DNA of 64,000 nucleotides from assembly GCA_049687015.1 (NCBI GenBank), contig JBAVIP010000012.1, positions 1 to 64,000 of the forward strand, read 5' to 3'. The position numbers and the translations under genes are program-made. The notes beneath the pieces are model-generated. The model ran no database searches, was not told the origin of the DNA, and was given only the letters and a program-made list of their open reading frames with translations. Positions 33,523-41,972 of this stretch are shown here, one piece after another; positions within the stretch are counted from its first letter, which is position 1; each line of letters starts with the position of its first letter. Source of the stretch: Methylotenera_A sp049687015 (GTDB taxonomy: Bacteria; Pseudomonadota; Gammaproteobacteria; Burkholderiales; Methylophilaceae).

Positions 33523-34103
33523 ATAAGAGTGGTGGCTCGGTAGAAGAAGCAACTGAAGCGATTGCAATTGGCAAGCAAAAGGATGCCAGGGCAAATACAA
33601 AGCTTGCATTGAAAATGTTGTGGGTGGTGGCAGGGTCATTGCTGTTTGCTTTTGCCTTGGTGCCTTTATATGACGTTTTTTGTAACCTGACAGGCTTAAA
33701 TGGGAAAACAGAAAATACAGCATCTACCCTAGCGAAGGCTAAGGTAGATAATAGCAGAATGGTCACCGTGCAGTTTGTTGCAGCGGTCATGCCTGGGTTG
33801 GGATGGAATTTTTATCCTAAGCAAAATGCGATTACTTTGCATCCTGGACAAATTGAAACCGTGATATTTGAAGCAAAAAATATTACAAGCGAGGCTGTAG
33901 CTGGCCATGCGATACCTAGCGTGACACCGGGCAAAGCTTCAATTTATCTTAAGAAGATTGAATGTTTTTGCTTTGTGAACCAGGGGCTGAAGCCAGGAGA
34001 GACCAAAGAGATGCCACTCAGGTTTTTTATTGATCCTGCGCTGCCGCAGGACGTGAAAGAGATGACATTGTCGTATTCTTTTTTTAAGGCAGTAAAGAAT
34101 TAA
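33510..34103 (+). CDS. ctaG: Cytochrome c oxidase assembly protein CtaG (Cox11)
   Basis: A 197-residue membrane-anchored copper chaperone that delivers CuB copper to subunit I. One TM segment (VVAGSLLFAFALVPLYDVFCNLTG, about 35-58), then the periplasmic domain with RMVTVQFVAAVMPGLGWNFYPKQNAI and the copper-binding IECFCFVNQGLKPGETKEMPLRFFIDP (CFCF motif near 153). The open frame starts nine codons earlier, but the ATG at 33510 overlaps the small upstream gene and gives the usual N-terminus. No ribosome site is seen, as expected with coupling. Confidence 0.96.
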   Translation: MEDINKSGGSVEEATEAIAIGKQKDARANTKLALKMLWVVAGSLLFAFALVPLYDVFCNLTGLNGKTENTASTLAKAKVDNSRMVTVQFVAAVMPGLGWNFYPKQNAITLHPGQIETVIFEAKNITSEAVAGHAIPSVTPGKASIYLKKIECFCFVNQGLKPGETKEMPLRFFIDPALPQDVKEMTLSYSFFKAVKN

Positions 34104-34172
34104 TCATTTGTTAAATGTTGTTGAAATTAAGATAGTATTTTTTAAATAATTAGTACGTTTGGGAGTTAATAC

Positions 34173-35081
34173 ATGGCAACACATTCAAAAAATCACTATT
34201 TTGTCCCGCATGGGAGCCTGTACCCGTCAGTGTTATCGGCCGGAATATTGTTGTTGGCGTCGGGGTTTATTTTCTCAGTGGCTACTGATAAAAGTAAAGA
34301 TCTGGCTTATCTTCAGACCCCTGGCAAGTGGATGATGTATTTTGGTTTGGCCCTCATCCTATTTATGGTATTTAAGTGGATGGGTACTGTTATCAGCGAA
34401 AGCATAACAGGCAAATACAAAAACTGGGAAGATAAATCTTTCCGTTTTGGCATGATTGTTTTTATCTGTTCAGAAGTGGCCTTTTTTGCAGCATTTTTTG
34501 GCGCCCTGTTTTATATGCGCGTGCTGTCAGTCCCTGATTTGGCTGCTTTAGACCCTAACTTTACGCCATATAAAGATTTTCTAGGCACATGGCCGTCAAT
34601 AGGACCTGGTGGCACAGTGCTGGGGACTGAATACAAACCGGATCCTAATTTTAAGCCAATGGCGGCATGGGGTTTGCCTGCGATCAATACACTCTTATTA
34701 TTAACTTCTGGCGCTACTATTACTTGGGCACACTGGGGTTTAATTAAGAATAACCGTAAACAATTGATTATTGGTATGGCACTCACTGTAGCGCTCGGTA
34801 TTGCGTTCTTGGTATGTCAATCATTTGAATATCACGAAGCTTATACTGAAATGGGCTTAACATTAGGTAGTGGCGCTTATGGTGCTACATTTTTCATGCT
34901 AACTGGGTTTCATGGTTTCCATGTAACGCTGGGTACCATTATGCTAATTGTAATTTTATTACGTTGCATGAAGGGTCATTTTACACCGGAGCATCATTTT
35001 GGTTTTGAGGGTGTTGCCTGGTATTGGCACTTTGTAGATGTGGTTTGGTTGGGCTTGTTTATATTTGTATACTGGTTATAA
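34173..35081 (+). CDS. ctaE: Cytochrome c oxidase subunit III
   Basis: A 302-residue membrane subunit with seven helices that stabilises the oxidase core. Typical are YFVPHGSLYPSVLSAGILLL at the start, RFGMIVFICSEVAFFAAFFGALFYMR, INTLLLLTSGATITWAHWGLI, YGATFFMLTGFHGFHVTLGTIML and the C-terminal EGVAWYWHFVDVVWLGLFIFVYWL. It ends just before a strong terminator, which closes the structural part of the cluster. The gene name coxC is used as well. Confidence 0.97.
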   Translation: MATHSKNHYFVPHGSLYPSVLSAGILLLASGFIFSVATDKSKDLAYLQTPGKWMMYFGLALILFMVFKWMGTVISESITGKYKNWEDKSFRFGMIVFICSEVAFFAAFFGALFYMRVLSVPDLAALDPNFTPYKDFLGTWPSIGPGGTVLGTEYKPDPNFKPMAAWGLPAINTLLLLTSGATITWAHWGLIKNNRKQLIIGMALTVALGIAFLVCQSFEYHEAYTEMGLTLGSGAYGATFFMLTGFHGFHVTLGTIMLIVILLRCMKGHFTPEHHFGFEGVAWYWHFVDVVWLGLFIFVYWL

Positions 35082-35090
35082 GTTAGGTTG

Positions 35091-35124
35091 AAAAAGGGCG
35101 GTGCAGTTGCATCGCCCTTTTTTA
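35091..35124 (+). terminator. Terminator after oxidase subunit III
   Basis: AAAAAGGGCGGTGC (35091-35104) pairs with GCATCGCCCTTTTT (35109-35122), one G-U pair, loop AGTT, then more T. It also works on the other strand for the convergent DUF2909 gene. Confidence 0.92.
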
Positions 35125-35138
35125 TTTAGAGTTATTAT

Positions 35139-35339
35139 TTACAGCGGGTGACCTATAACACCAAAGTAATAACCCACTAGCAATAAGATGAATAGGGCGA
35201 TCGAGAGACTAATCCGTATAGTAAGTGCTTTAATAGTGCGATTTCCCCCAGATTTATCTTTAGCCAAGAAAAATAAAGCTGAGAACAAACTACCCAGAAT
35301 GATGATAAATACTATAACAATTGCAATTTTGATCAACAT
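35139..35339 (-). CDS. DUF2909 twin-helix membrane protein
   Basis: A 66-residue protein with two membrane helices (IKIAIVIVFIIILGSLFSALFFL, 3-25, and ISLSIALFILLLVGYYFGVIG, 43-63) joined by a short basic loop (KDKSGGNRTIKALTIR). The build and the position on the opposite strand between subunit III and the SURF1 gene fit DUF2909. No function is known. It is divergent from surf1. Confidence 0.85.
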   Translation of the reverse strand: MLIKIAIVIVFIIILGSLFSALFFLAKDKSGGNRTIKALTIRISLSIALFILLLVGYYFGVIGHPL

Positions 35340-35390
35340 TATTCTGTCCTATTAAAGTTAAATAAATATTATGCGACTGGGCTAATTGAA

Positions 35391-36128
35391 TTGCAATTTA
35401 GATTTTACAATTATGTATTTAAACCTACTTTATTAGGCTCACTAATCACGCTACTTTGCATCCCTTTATTTATAAAGCTCGGGCTATGGCAATATCATAA
35501 AGCAGTACTGAAGCAAAACATTCAAATTGCATTTAATCAATCAGAACAATTAAGTAATTTGGGTTCGGATTTAATAAAAAATCCTGAAAAGTACCAGTAT
35601 AAAAAAGTAAAAATAACGGGAGAGTACGCAGCACAATATCAAATATTAATTGATAATCAAGTAGAGCAGTCGCAAGCAGGCTTTCATGTAATTACACCGC
35701 TAAAAATAAATGGTAGCGAGCACTATGTTTTGGTAAACCGTGGCTGGATTGCAGGAAATGCTAACCACACTGAAATTCCAGTAGTTGACACCCCAAGCGG
35801 GCTTGTCAGTGTAGGGGGGGTGCTGTGGTTGCCAAGTACAAAGATATTTACGCTGGAAGATAAAACTCAGGTAAATGATTTGAGTCAACCTTGGCAAGGC
35901 GTTTGGCAACATTTAGATATGCAAAAGTATCAAAAAACCGCCCCAATTCAAGTGTTGCCACTAATTATTAAACTGGATAGCAAAAGCACTGCAGGAGGGT
36001 TTGTACGTAATTGGCAAATGCCTGCTGACCGCATCGCTACAAATTTAGGCTACGCTTACCAGTGGTTCGGTTTTGCCTTTGCCACCTTTGCCATTTATCT
36101 ATACATGAGCATTAAACGAATTAAATAG
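35391..36128 (+). CDS. SURF1-family oxidase assembly protein
   Basis: A 245-residue protein with a TM helix at each end (about 14-30 and 220-240) around a periplasmic domain, the SURF1 layout. It helps insert heme a into subunit I. Motifs: LGLWQYHKAVLKQ, YKKVKITGEYAAQYQILIDNQ, GFHVITPLKI, VLVNRGWIAGN and HLGYAYQWFGFAFATFAIYLY-like end (NLGYAYQWFGFAFATF). The start is a TTG; no ATG is available upstream in frame. Codon use is AT-rich. Confidence 0.93.
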   Translation: MQFRFYNYVFKPTLLGSLITLLCIPLFIKLGLWQYHKAVLKQNIQIAFNQSEQLSNLGSDLIKNPEKYQYKKVKITGEYAAQYQILIDNQVEQSQAGFHVITPLKINGSEHYVLVNRGWIAGNANHTEIPVVDTPSGLVSVGGVLWLPSTKIFTLEDKTQVNDLSQPWQGVWQHLDMQKYQKTAPIQVLPLIIKLDSKSTAGGFVRNWQMPADRIATNLGYAYQWFGFAFATFAIYLYMSIKRIK

Positions 36129-36153
36129 TAACGAATCACACAAAGAGTAATTT

Positions 36154-36768
36154 ATGCAAACCGAGTTAAGTAATCAGATAAGTCCAGATAATCAACAACG
36201 TAAAGGGCGCATTATATTTGTGCTGATGACCATATTTTTTGTGGTACCAATTGTTGTTGTTACCATAATGTATAAATTAAACTGGATGCCAACAGGTCAA
36301 AGTTATGGTGAATTGATCATGCCGCCTCGGTTAATTGAGCAGCCTGAAACTTTGAAGGACAGCGATGGTAAGGTAGCTTCCAGGTTTTGGTCCGATAGGT
36401 GGAATATGGTATATGTGACCGATATTTGTGAACAGACTTGTAAGGAAAAGCTACATACCATGCGCCAGTTGCATGTGTCCCTGTATAAAGATATTTCGCG
36501 CACTCAACGCGTACTGATTACAAACACTCAGGATGTCAGCAAAATCAAAGCTGACTATCCAGATTTAATCATTCTCAATCAATCAGCAGGTGACATTAAA
36601 AAGCTTAGTCAGCAGTTCAGTTTAGACAATGAAGTAGCTGCGCAAACAAACCGTCTGTATTTGGTTGATCCGCTCGGGCATATTATGATGAGCTACCAGG
36701 CTACTACACCAGCAGCAGATATTCGCAAAGACTTGATCCGCTTGCTGAAGTACTCATGGGCTGCCTGA
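36154..36768 (+). CDS. SCO-like/thioredoxin-fold membrane protein of oxidase biogenesis
   Basis: A 204-residue protein with one N-terminal TM helix (IIFVLMTIFFVVPIVVVTIMY, 21-41) and a periplasmic thioredoxin-like domain. RWNMVYVTDICEQTCKEKLHTMRQLHVSL carries a Cys-x3-Cys pair (about 93-97) like SCO proteins, and RLYLVDPLGHIMMSYQ resembles their C-terminal strand. The histidine ligand of true SCO copper proteins is not evident. It sits between SURF1 and ctaA, so a role in CuA maturation or thiol reduction is likely. Confidence 0.85.
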   Translation: MQTELSNQISPDNQQRKGRIIFVLMTIFFVVPIVVVTIMYKLNWMPTGQSYGELIMPPRLIEQPETLKDSDGKVASRFWSDRWNMVYVTDICEQTCKEKLHTMRQLHVSLYKDISRTQRVLITNTQDVSKIKADYPDLIILNQSAGDIKKLSQQFSLDNEVAAQTNRLYLVDPLGHIMMSYQATTPAADIRKDLIRLLKYSWAA

Positions 36769-36769
36769 T

Positions 36770-37765
36770 ATGAATTTGATGTTTAAGCGGCTAGCATTGT
36801 TAGGCGCTGCTATGGCGTTTTGTGTAGTAGTGCTGGGTGCATACGTGCGTCTTTCTGATGCAGGTTTGGGTTGCCCGGATTGGCCTGGCTGTTATGGTGC
36901 GCTCACCGTGCCCGAGAGCCAAGCAGCCATTGCACATGCACAAATTACTTATCCTGATAGCATTATAGAAACAGGTAAAGCCTGGAAAGAAATGATACAT
37001 CGCTACCTTGCCGGCATGTTGGGGCTGGTGGTGCTGGCATTGTTTATGTTGGCTTGGAAGAATAAACAACAGCTTAAAACTTCACCATGGCTTACTACTG
37101 CTTTGCTGGGAATCATCATACTCCAAGCCATGCTTGGCATGTGGACAGTGACTATGCTGCTTAAACCAGTGATAGTAAGTGCACACTTGCTTGGGGGAAT
37201 GGCGACATTAGGTTTGCTGGTCTGGATAGCGCATCGGCATTGGGGTTATCATTCAGCCAGCCTTGTACAAACAAATCACACGCGTTGGTTGATTCGATTT
37301 GGCTTGGTAGTGTTGCTGATGCAGATATTTTTGGGTGGCTGGACAAGCACCAATTACGCAGCGCTAGCGTGCACAGACTTTCCAACTTGTCATGGTGCGT
37401 GGATGCCGGACATGAATTTTAAAGATGCTTTTCACTTGGTGAGAGATTTAGGACAAAGTGCCGATGGCGGTAATTTAACTCTCGCGTCACTTACCGCGAT
37501 ACAGTGGGCGCATCGAATAGGGGCAATTATTACGTTGATTTATTTGGGATTTTTAGCCATGAATGGCTTAAAATACACACAATTAAAAATATTGAGTATT
37601 GTCCTGATTGTCGCGCTATTTATACAAATTAGTTTAGGCGTTGCAAATTTATTGCTGCATTTACCGTTGGTGTTGGCTGTGGCGCATAATTTAGGTGCAG
37701 CATTGCTAGTGGTAATTTTAGTGCTGATAAATTCAAAAATTACTGGCAATAGGTCAAATTACTGA
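36770..37765 (+). CDS. ctaA: Heme A synthase (COX15/CtaA family)
   Basis: A 331-residue membrane enzyme that oxidises heme O to heme A with eight TM helices. Typical are VVLGAYVRLSDAGLGCPDWPGCYG at the N-terminus, EMIHRYLAGMLGLVVLALF, VSAHLLGGMATLGLLVW, GGWTSTNYAALACTDFPTCHG and IQWAHRIGAIIT, with four conserved histidines in H-bearing helices. It starts one base after the SCO-like gene's stop. Confidence 0.96.
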   Translation: MNLMFKRLALLGAAMAFCVVVLGAYVRLSDAGLGCPDWPGCYGALTVPESQAAIAHAQITYPDSIIETGKAWKEMIHRYLAGMLGLVVLALFMLAWKNKQQLKTSPWLTTALLGIIILQAMLGMWTVTMLLKPVIVSAHLLGGMATLGLLVWIAHRHWGYHSASLVQTNHTRWLIRFGLVVLLMQIFLGGWTSTNYAALACTDFPTCHGAWMPDMNFKDAFHLVRDLGQSADGGNLTLASLTAIQWAHRIGAIITLIYLGFLAMNGLKYTQLKILSIVLIVALFIQISLGVANLLLHLPLVLAVAHNLGAALLVVILVLINSKITGNRSNY

Positions 37766-37792
37766 TGTTAGTGAAATTAAAGTGAGTATTAA

Positions 37793-38692
37793 TTGAGTGT
37801 GAGTTCACCAATCCAATTACAAGCATTAGGTGCGAGTTTCAAAAGCTTTTATGCGTTGTGCAAGCCACGCGTAACGGCATTAATCGTATTTACAGCGATT
37901 ATCGGCATGTTTCTGGCCACGCCAGGCATGGTACCATGGACATTATTGATTGCCACTACCCTTGGTATTGCTTTTTCGTCTGGTGCGGCCGCTGCGTTTA
38001 ACTGCCTGATCGAGCATAAAATTGATGCGATGATGGCGCGTACACGCGCTCGTCCATTGCCTACTGGCCAAGTTTCCCATACTGAAACGACCATATTCGC
38101 GACCGTTTTGGGAGGCGTCGGTTTGGCCATACTTTATATATTCGTCAATCCGCTCACCATGTGGTTAACCTTTGCGACTTTCGTAGGTTATGCAGTTATT
38201 TACACCGTATTTTTAAAACCTGCCACGCCGATGAACATCGTGATTGGCGGCGCTTCTGGTGCAATGCCTCCCATACTTGGCTGGGCCGCCGTGAATAATA
38301 CCGTTGCGCCGGAATCGCTCATCATGTTTTTGATTATATTTGCCTGGACACCGCCACACTTCTGGGCGCTGGCACTCTATCGCCGTGAAGAATATGCCAA
38401 AGTCGGCATGCCGATGCTGCCTGTGACACACGGCGAAGCATTTACATTGCTACACATCCTGCTCTACACAGTAATTTTAGTCGCCGTTTCACTCATGCCT
38501 TACGGTTTGGGCATGAGCGGCTTGATTTATCTGATTTCCGCTGTGCTACTGGATACTATTTTTATGGCATATGTGATTGGTTTGTATAGAAAATATTCTG
38601 ATGATTTAGCCAAGCGTACATTCAGGTATTCCATTATTTACCTGACGTTGCTATTTGCAGTATTACTGGTAGACCATTACTGGAAGCTATAA
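37793..38692 (+). CDS. ctaB: Protoheme IX farnesyltransferase (heme O synthase)
   Basis: A 299-residue UbiA-type prenyltransferase that adds farnesyl to heme B, giving heme O for CtaA. The first Asp-rich motif lies in NCLIEHKIDAMMARTRARPLPTGQ (about 64-85) and the second near YTVFLKPATPMNIVIGGASGAMPPILGW. IFAWTPPHFWALALYRREEY is diagnostic. Nine hydrophobic segments are seen. The start is TTG 37793 or GTG two codons later. It ends the cluster, convergent with tRNA-Arg. Confidence 0.97.
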   Translation: MSVSSPIQLQALGASFKSFYALCKPRVTALIVFTAIIGMFLATPGMVPWTLLIATTLGIAFSSGAAAAFNCLIEHKIDAMMARTRARPLPTGQVSHTETTIFATVLGGVGLAILYIFVNPLTMWLTFATFVGYAVIYTVFLKPATPMNIVIGGASGAMPPILGWAAVNNTVAPESLIMFLIIFAWTPPHFWALALYRREEYAKVGMPMLPVTHGEAFTLLHILLYTVILVAVSLMPYGLGMSGLIYLISAVLLDTIFMAYVIGLYRKYSDDLAKRTFRYSIIYLTLLFAVLLVDHYWKL

Positions 38693-38697
38693 TTTTT

Positions 38698-38774
38698 TGG
38701 TGCGCCCGGCGGGAGTCGAACCCACGACCTTTGGCTTCGGAAACCAACACTCTATCCAGCTGAGCTACGGGCGC
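38698..38774 (-). tRNA. tRNA-Arg (anticodon CCG)
   Basis: On the minus strand GCGCCCG begins at 38774 and pairs with CGGGCGC, followed by A-CCA encoded at 38701-38698. The D arm is GCTCAGCTGGATAGAGT, the anticodon loop TTCCGAA gives CCG, and the T arm is GTGGGTTCGACTCCCGC. It is 77 nt long. Confidence 0.97.
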
Positions 38775-38916
38775 AATTGATGGCGCATTATAACAAAGCG
38801 GCTTTGTTTTAATAGTATTTGTTTCTAGATTATTCAGTAGTTTTGACCCCGCATACTAGTAGGGTTAATTAATTAGCAGGTATAATTTAATTTTTAATGT
38901 TAGGGAACTAATAGCG

Positions 38917-39486
38917 ATGAGTAATAAAGATGAAGGGTATTCAAGTTCTAGTTTTTGGCAGTTAATCATTGCGATTCCTGGCACCATTTTAGCGTTTACG
39001 ATACTAATTTCGCTATTAGCGCATTTTTCAAACAATAAAGAAACCGCGCCAGCAGCTGTAGCGCAGCCTGTCGCAGCAAAATCTGACGAAAACATTAAAC
39101 CTGTGGCAGCGGTAGAAGTTGCCAAGGCTGATGCAGGGCCGCATGCAGATAAAAGCGGGGAGGAGGTTTATACCGCCGTGTGTGCCATGTGCCATGCAGC
39201 CGGATTGATGAGTGCGCCTAAGTTTGGGGATAAAGGCCAGTGGGGACCGCGTATTGCACAAGGGTATGAAACGCTGATTAAGAATGCCACTAACGGTATC
39301 CGTTCTATGCCTGCACGCGGTGGCAATCCAGATTTAACCGATGGTGAAATTGCCAATGCAGTTGCGCATATGGCCAATGCTGCCGGGGCGAGTTTTACGC
39401 CGCCGGCGCCAGCTAAGCCCGCAGAAGCTGCCCCTGCTATAGAAGCCGCTCCAGCAGCCGTTACAGAAGCAGCGCCAGCAAGCTAG
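38917..39486 (+). CDS. Membrane-anchored cytochrome c5-like protein
   Basis: A 189-residue c-type cytochrome: an N-terminal TM helix (about 14-36), a Pro/Ala linker, one CXXCH heme site in YTAVCAMCHAAGLMSAPKFGDK (about 89-93), the axial Met in IRSMPARGGNPDLTDGEIANAVAHM, and an Ala/Pro/Glu repeat-rich tail (AKPAEAAPAIEAAPAAV...). It may carry electrons to the oxidase next door. It is a separate unit with a TATAAT at 38881 and a terminator directly after the stop. Confidence 0.93.
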   Translation: MSNKDEGYSSSSFWQLIIAIPGTILAFTILISLLAHFSNNKETAPAAVAQPVAAKSDENIKPVAAVEVAKADAGPHADKSGEEVYTAVCAMCHAAGLMSAPKFGDKGQWGPRIAQGYETLIKNATNGIRSMPARGGNPDLTDGEIANAVAHMANAAGASFTPPAPAKPAEAAPAIEAAPAAVTEAAPAS

Positions 39487-39502
39487 TCAAATTGATTCGA
39501 CT

Positions 39503-39537
39503 AAAGCCGCTTAATATAAACTTAAGCGGCTTTTTTA
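39503..39537 (+). terminator. Terminator after the cytochrome c gene
   Basis: AAAGCCGCTTAA (39503-39514) and TTAAGCGGCTTT (39522-39533) form a 12-bp perfect stem with a 7-base loop and a T tail. Confidence 0.93.
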
Positions 39538-39552
39538 TTGGTAATATTTAAT

Positions 39553-40380
39553 ATGGCTACATATGCAATCGGAGACATCCAGGGCTGCTACCACGCTTTT
39601 ACGGCGTTGTTGTCGCGCCTGCAATTTAACCCCAGGCAAGATAAATTGTGGCTGGTGGGCGATCTAATCAATCGCGGCAGCGGCTCTCTCGAGGTGTTGC
39701 GGTGGTGCTTTCAACATCAACAATCCATCAAAATAGTGCTGGGGAATCACGATCTGCACGCGCTGGCGGTTGCACATCAATTAAAGCCCGCACATAAATA
39801 CGATACACTGCAGGCTGTTATTGATGCGCCTGACGCGCACGAATTGCTAACTTGGCTGCGTTATCAGCCATTATTGATTGCCGAAAACGGCTATGTCATG
39901 GTGCATGCGGGCTTGCTGCCACAGTGGACTGTAGATGACGCGCTGGCTTGCTCGCGTGAGATAGAGGCGCAGTTGCAGGCTGGACATTACCTCCACTTTC
40001 TGGCGAATATGTACGGTAATAAGCCTAATCGCTGGCATGCTGATTTGGCTGGCATCGATAGGCATAGAGTCATTACTAACGCCATGACGCGTATGCGCAT
40101 TTGTACCGCACAAGGCGAAATGGAGTTTGAATTCAAAGGGGAATTGCAGGATATTCCGCAAGGCTACATGCCCTGGTTCGATGTGCCAAACAGGTTGTCA
40201 GCACAGGATAATATTATTTGCGGGCACTGGTCTGCACTGGGCCTGCATCAGCGTGATAATGTTCATGCGCTGGATACAGGCTGCCTATGGGGCGGGCAGT
40301 TAACCGCGATGTGCCTGGAGACTGGCACCATTATACAGGTCGATCACGATGCAAGGGATCGTGTCAGGAAGTCAGCCTAG
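39553..40380 (+). CDS. apaH: Symmetrical diadenosine tetraphosphatase ApaH
   Basis: A 275-residue metallophosphoesterase that hydrolyses Ap4A to two ADP and can decap Np4-capped RNA. Motifs: TYAIGDIQGCYHAFTALL (metal Asp/His), LWLVGDLINRGSGSLEVLR, IVLGNHDLHALAV (about 70) and MVHAGLLPQWTVDDAL, with GHWSALG and LDTGCLWGGQLTAM at the end. ATG 39553 gives the family start; five upstream codons are also open. It is convergent with olsA and overlaps its end by 17 bases. Confidence 0.97.
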   Translation: MATYAIGDIQGCYHAFTALLSRLQFNPRQDKLWLVGDLINRGSGSLEVLRWCFQHQQSIKIVLGNHDLHALAVAHQLKPAHKYDTLQAVIDAPDAHELLTWLRYQPLLIAENGYVMVHAGLLPQWTVDDALACSREIEAQLQAGHYLHFLANMYGNKPNRWHADLAGIDRHRVITNAMTRMRICTAQGEMEFEFKGELQDIPQGYMPWFDVPNRLSAQDNIICGHWSALGLHQRDNVHALDTGCLWGGQLTAMCLETGTIIQVDHDARDRVRKSA

Positions 40381-41128
40381 TGACAATGGCGTCGTATGCG
40401 CGCTGAGTCAAATCCCGCCTGTTTTGCCCGACAGAATTAATTGGTTCCAGGAAGTGTAATTCTATGACCGGATTTTTTTGCTTAAGCACTTTTTGCATGG
40501 ATTCAACTAAAGTGGTTTCCCCGGCGTAAGCTATTTCTGTGTTAATGCCACCATCCTCGTTAACATAGCGTATTGCCACTGGCCAAACATGCGTATTCGC
40601 GCTGATGGCCGCCTGCAGCATACTGCCCTTGAAAGGCAATACCAGCGCGCCCTTTGCTCCTGTGCCGTCAGTCGTAGTGCCTTCGGGGAAAAAGCATAGG
40701 TTGTCGCCCGCCATCAGGCTTTCGGCGGTGATCTCTACAATGCGGCCCGCTTCATGTCGTTTGTCTCTGTCGATAAATAAAGTATTGGCTTTTGTAACCA
40801 GATAACCAAATACCGGCCAGCTTTTGATGTCAGATTTTGCAATAAAACGCAGCGGAATCAGGCTGTTTAAGGCATGAATATCTGACCAGGAAATATGGTT
40901 TGCCACAAACATCACACCCTGAATATCTGGCGATGGCCGCTCTCCGTAAGTGATTACCTTGATATTGAATGCGCGCAGCAATCCGCCGCACCACCACCGA
41001 ATCAGGATAAGTCTGGTGTTTTTTTTGATGATGGGCAGCACGAAAGCCGAGATTGATAACCCGGTAATCGTGTGAATAACGATACGCGATATTCGATAAA
41101 GTCTTGTGACTGGGTTGCTTTGCTGCAA
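40364..41128 (-). CDS. 1-acyl-glycerol-phosphate-type acyltransferase, likely OlsA
   Basis: A 254-residue PlsC-like acyltransferase with an N-terminal hydrophobic segment. Motifs: MFVANHISWSDIHALNSL (HX4D, about 78-83), TLFIDRDKRHEAG, FFPEGTTTDGTGA (about 147) and WPVAIRYV. It directly follows the OlsB-like gene (one base between them), and that pairing matches ornithine-lipid synthesis, where OlsA acylates lyso-ornithine lipid. A role as ordinary LPA acyltransferase cannot be excluded; a second PlsC lies at 63.3 kb. Confidence 0.8.
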   Translation of the reverse strand: MQQSNPVTRLYRISRIVIHTITGLSISAFVLPIIKKNTRLILIRWWCGGLLRAFNIKVITYGERPSPDIQGVMFVANHISWSDIHALNSLIPLRFIAKSDIKSWPVFGYLVTKANTLFIDRDKRHEAGRIVEITAESLMAGDNLCFFPEGTTTDGTGAKGALVLPFKGSMLQAAISANTHVWPVAIRYVNEDGGINTEIAYAGETTLVESMQKVLKQKNPVIELHFLEPINSVGQNRRDLTQRAYDAIVTRLTS

Positions 41129-41129
41129 A

Positions 41130-41879
41130 TTATTTTAAGAAATGCGATGCATATCTGCGATTGATTTTAGATAAAGGTAACATTACCAGCATATCGGCCG
41201 AGTTGAAATAGGCATCCCATGCCGGTTCGCCACAAATATATGCACCAAGGCGCAAATAGCCTTTGATCAATGGCGGGCAGGCGGTTTGCATTTCTTTATT
41301 TAACGAGGCCATTGGCAACGGGTTGTGGGGAAATGCGCGATACTCTGACGGCGATAAATACTCATCTTTCAGTTTGTGGTACAGGCTAGCGGCCATGTGT
41401 CCGCCGCCATGCATCGGCACGCTGGCGCAACCTATCATATATTCATAGTGATGCATCTGCATGTACCTGGCCAAGCCTGCCCACAACATGGTAATAGTAC
41501 CGCCGTTGCGATAGTTTTGATGCACACATGCGCGCCCGACTTCTACGGTGCTCTTGAACAAATGCGCTAGCCGGCCTAAATCAAATTCACCGGCAGAGTA
41601 ATAGCCGCCAGCCTCATTGGCCTGATGCGGACATAAAATACGGTAAGTACCGACAACCTGGTTTGTTGTGCTTTCACGCACGAGTAAATGATCGCAATAC
41701 GCGTCAAATCCATCAATATCCAAGCCGCCAGTGCCAGAAAGTTCTGCCCCCATTTCTTCGGCAAACACTTTATAGCGCAGGCGCTGTGCCTCGGCGACCT
41801 CTGCCGGATTACGCGCAAGGCTGATATAAAGCCTTTTTTGCTGGAAATTTTGTGTTAGCGCTAACTGTTTTTCAAACAT
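41130..41879 (-). CDS. Ornithine-acyl-ACP N-acyltransferase-like GNAT protein (OlsB)
   Basis: A 249-residue GNAT-fold protein that would transfer 3-hydroxyacyl chains to ornithine. RLYISLARNPAEVAEAQRLRYKVFAEEMGA at the start, GFDAYCDHLLVRE, TVEVGRACVHQNYRNGGTITMLWAGLARYM (the active-site region near 110-135) and YEYMIGCASVPMHGGG fit the OlsB/hemolysin-like family. AAGGAGAG lies 6 bases before the ATG. Upstream an 11-bp-periodic Pho-box-like array points to phosphate control. Confidence 0.8.
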   Translation of the reverse strand: MFEKQLALTQNFQQKRLYISLARNPAEVAEAQRLRYKVFAEEMGAELSGTGGLDIDGFDAYCDHLLVRESTTNQVVGTYRILCPHQANEAGGYYSAGEFDLGRLAHLFKSTVEVGRACVHQNYRNGGTITMLWAGLARYMQMHHYEYMIGCASVPMHGGGHMAASLYHKLKDEYLSPSEYRAFPHNPLPMASLNKEMQTACPPLIKGYLRLGAYICGEPAWDAYFNSADMLVMLPLSKINRRYASHFLK

Positions 41880-41921
41880 ACCATCTCTCCTTGTGATTTG
41901 GAGAGATGCTATGCAGTTAGC

Positions 41922-41961
41922 GTGAATGAATGATGAAAATTAAATGACTAAATAATGACAA
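41922..41961 (-). promoter_or_regulatory. Pho-box-like repeat array upstream of olsB
   Basis: On the minus strand TTGTCAT (41961-41955), TAGTCAT (41950-41944), TTTTCAT (41939-41933) and a weaker CATTCAC (41928-41922) recur every 11 bases. The PhoB unit is CTGTCAT repeated every 11 bases. It lies 43 bases ahead of olsB. Confidence 0.6.
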
Positions 41962-41972
41962 CAGGATATTTA

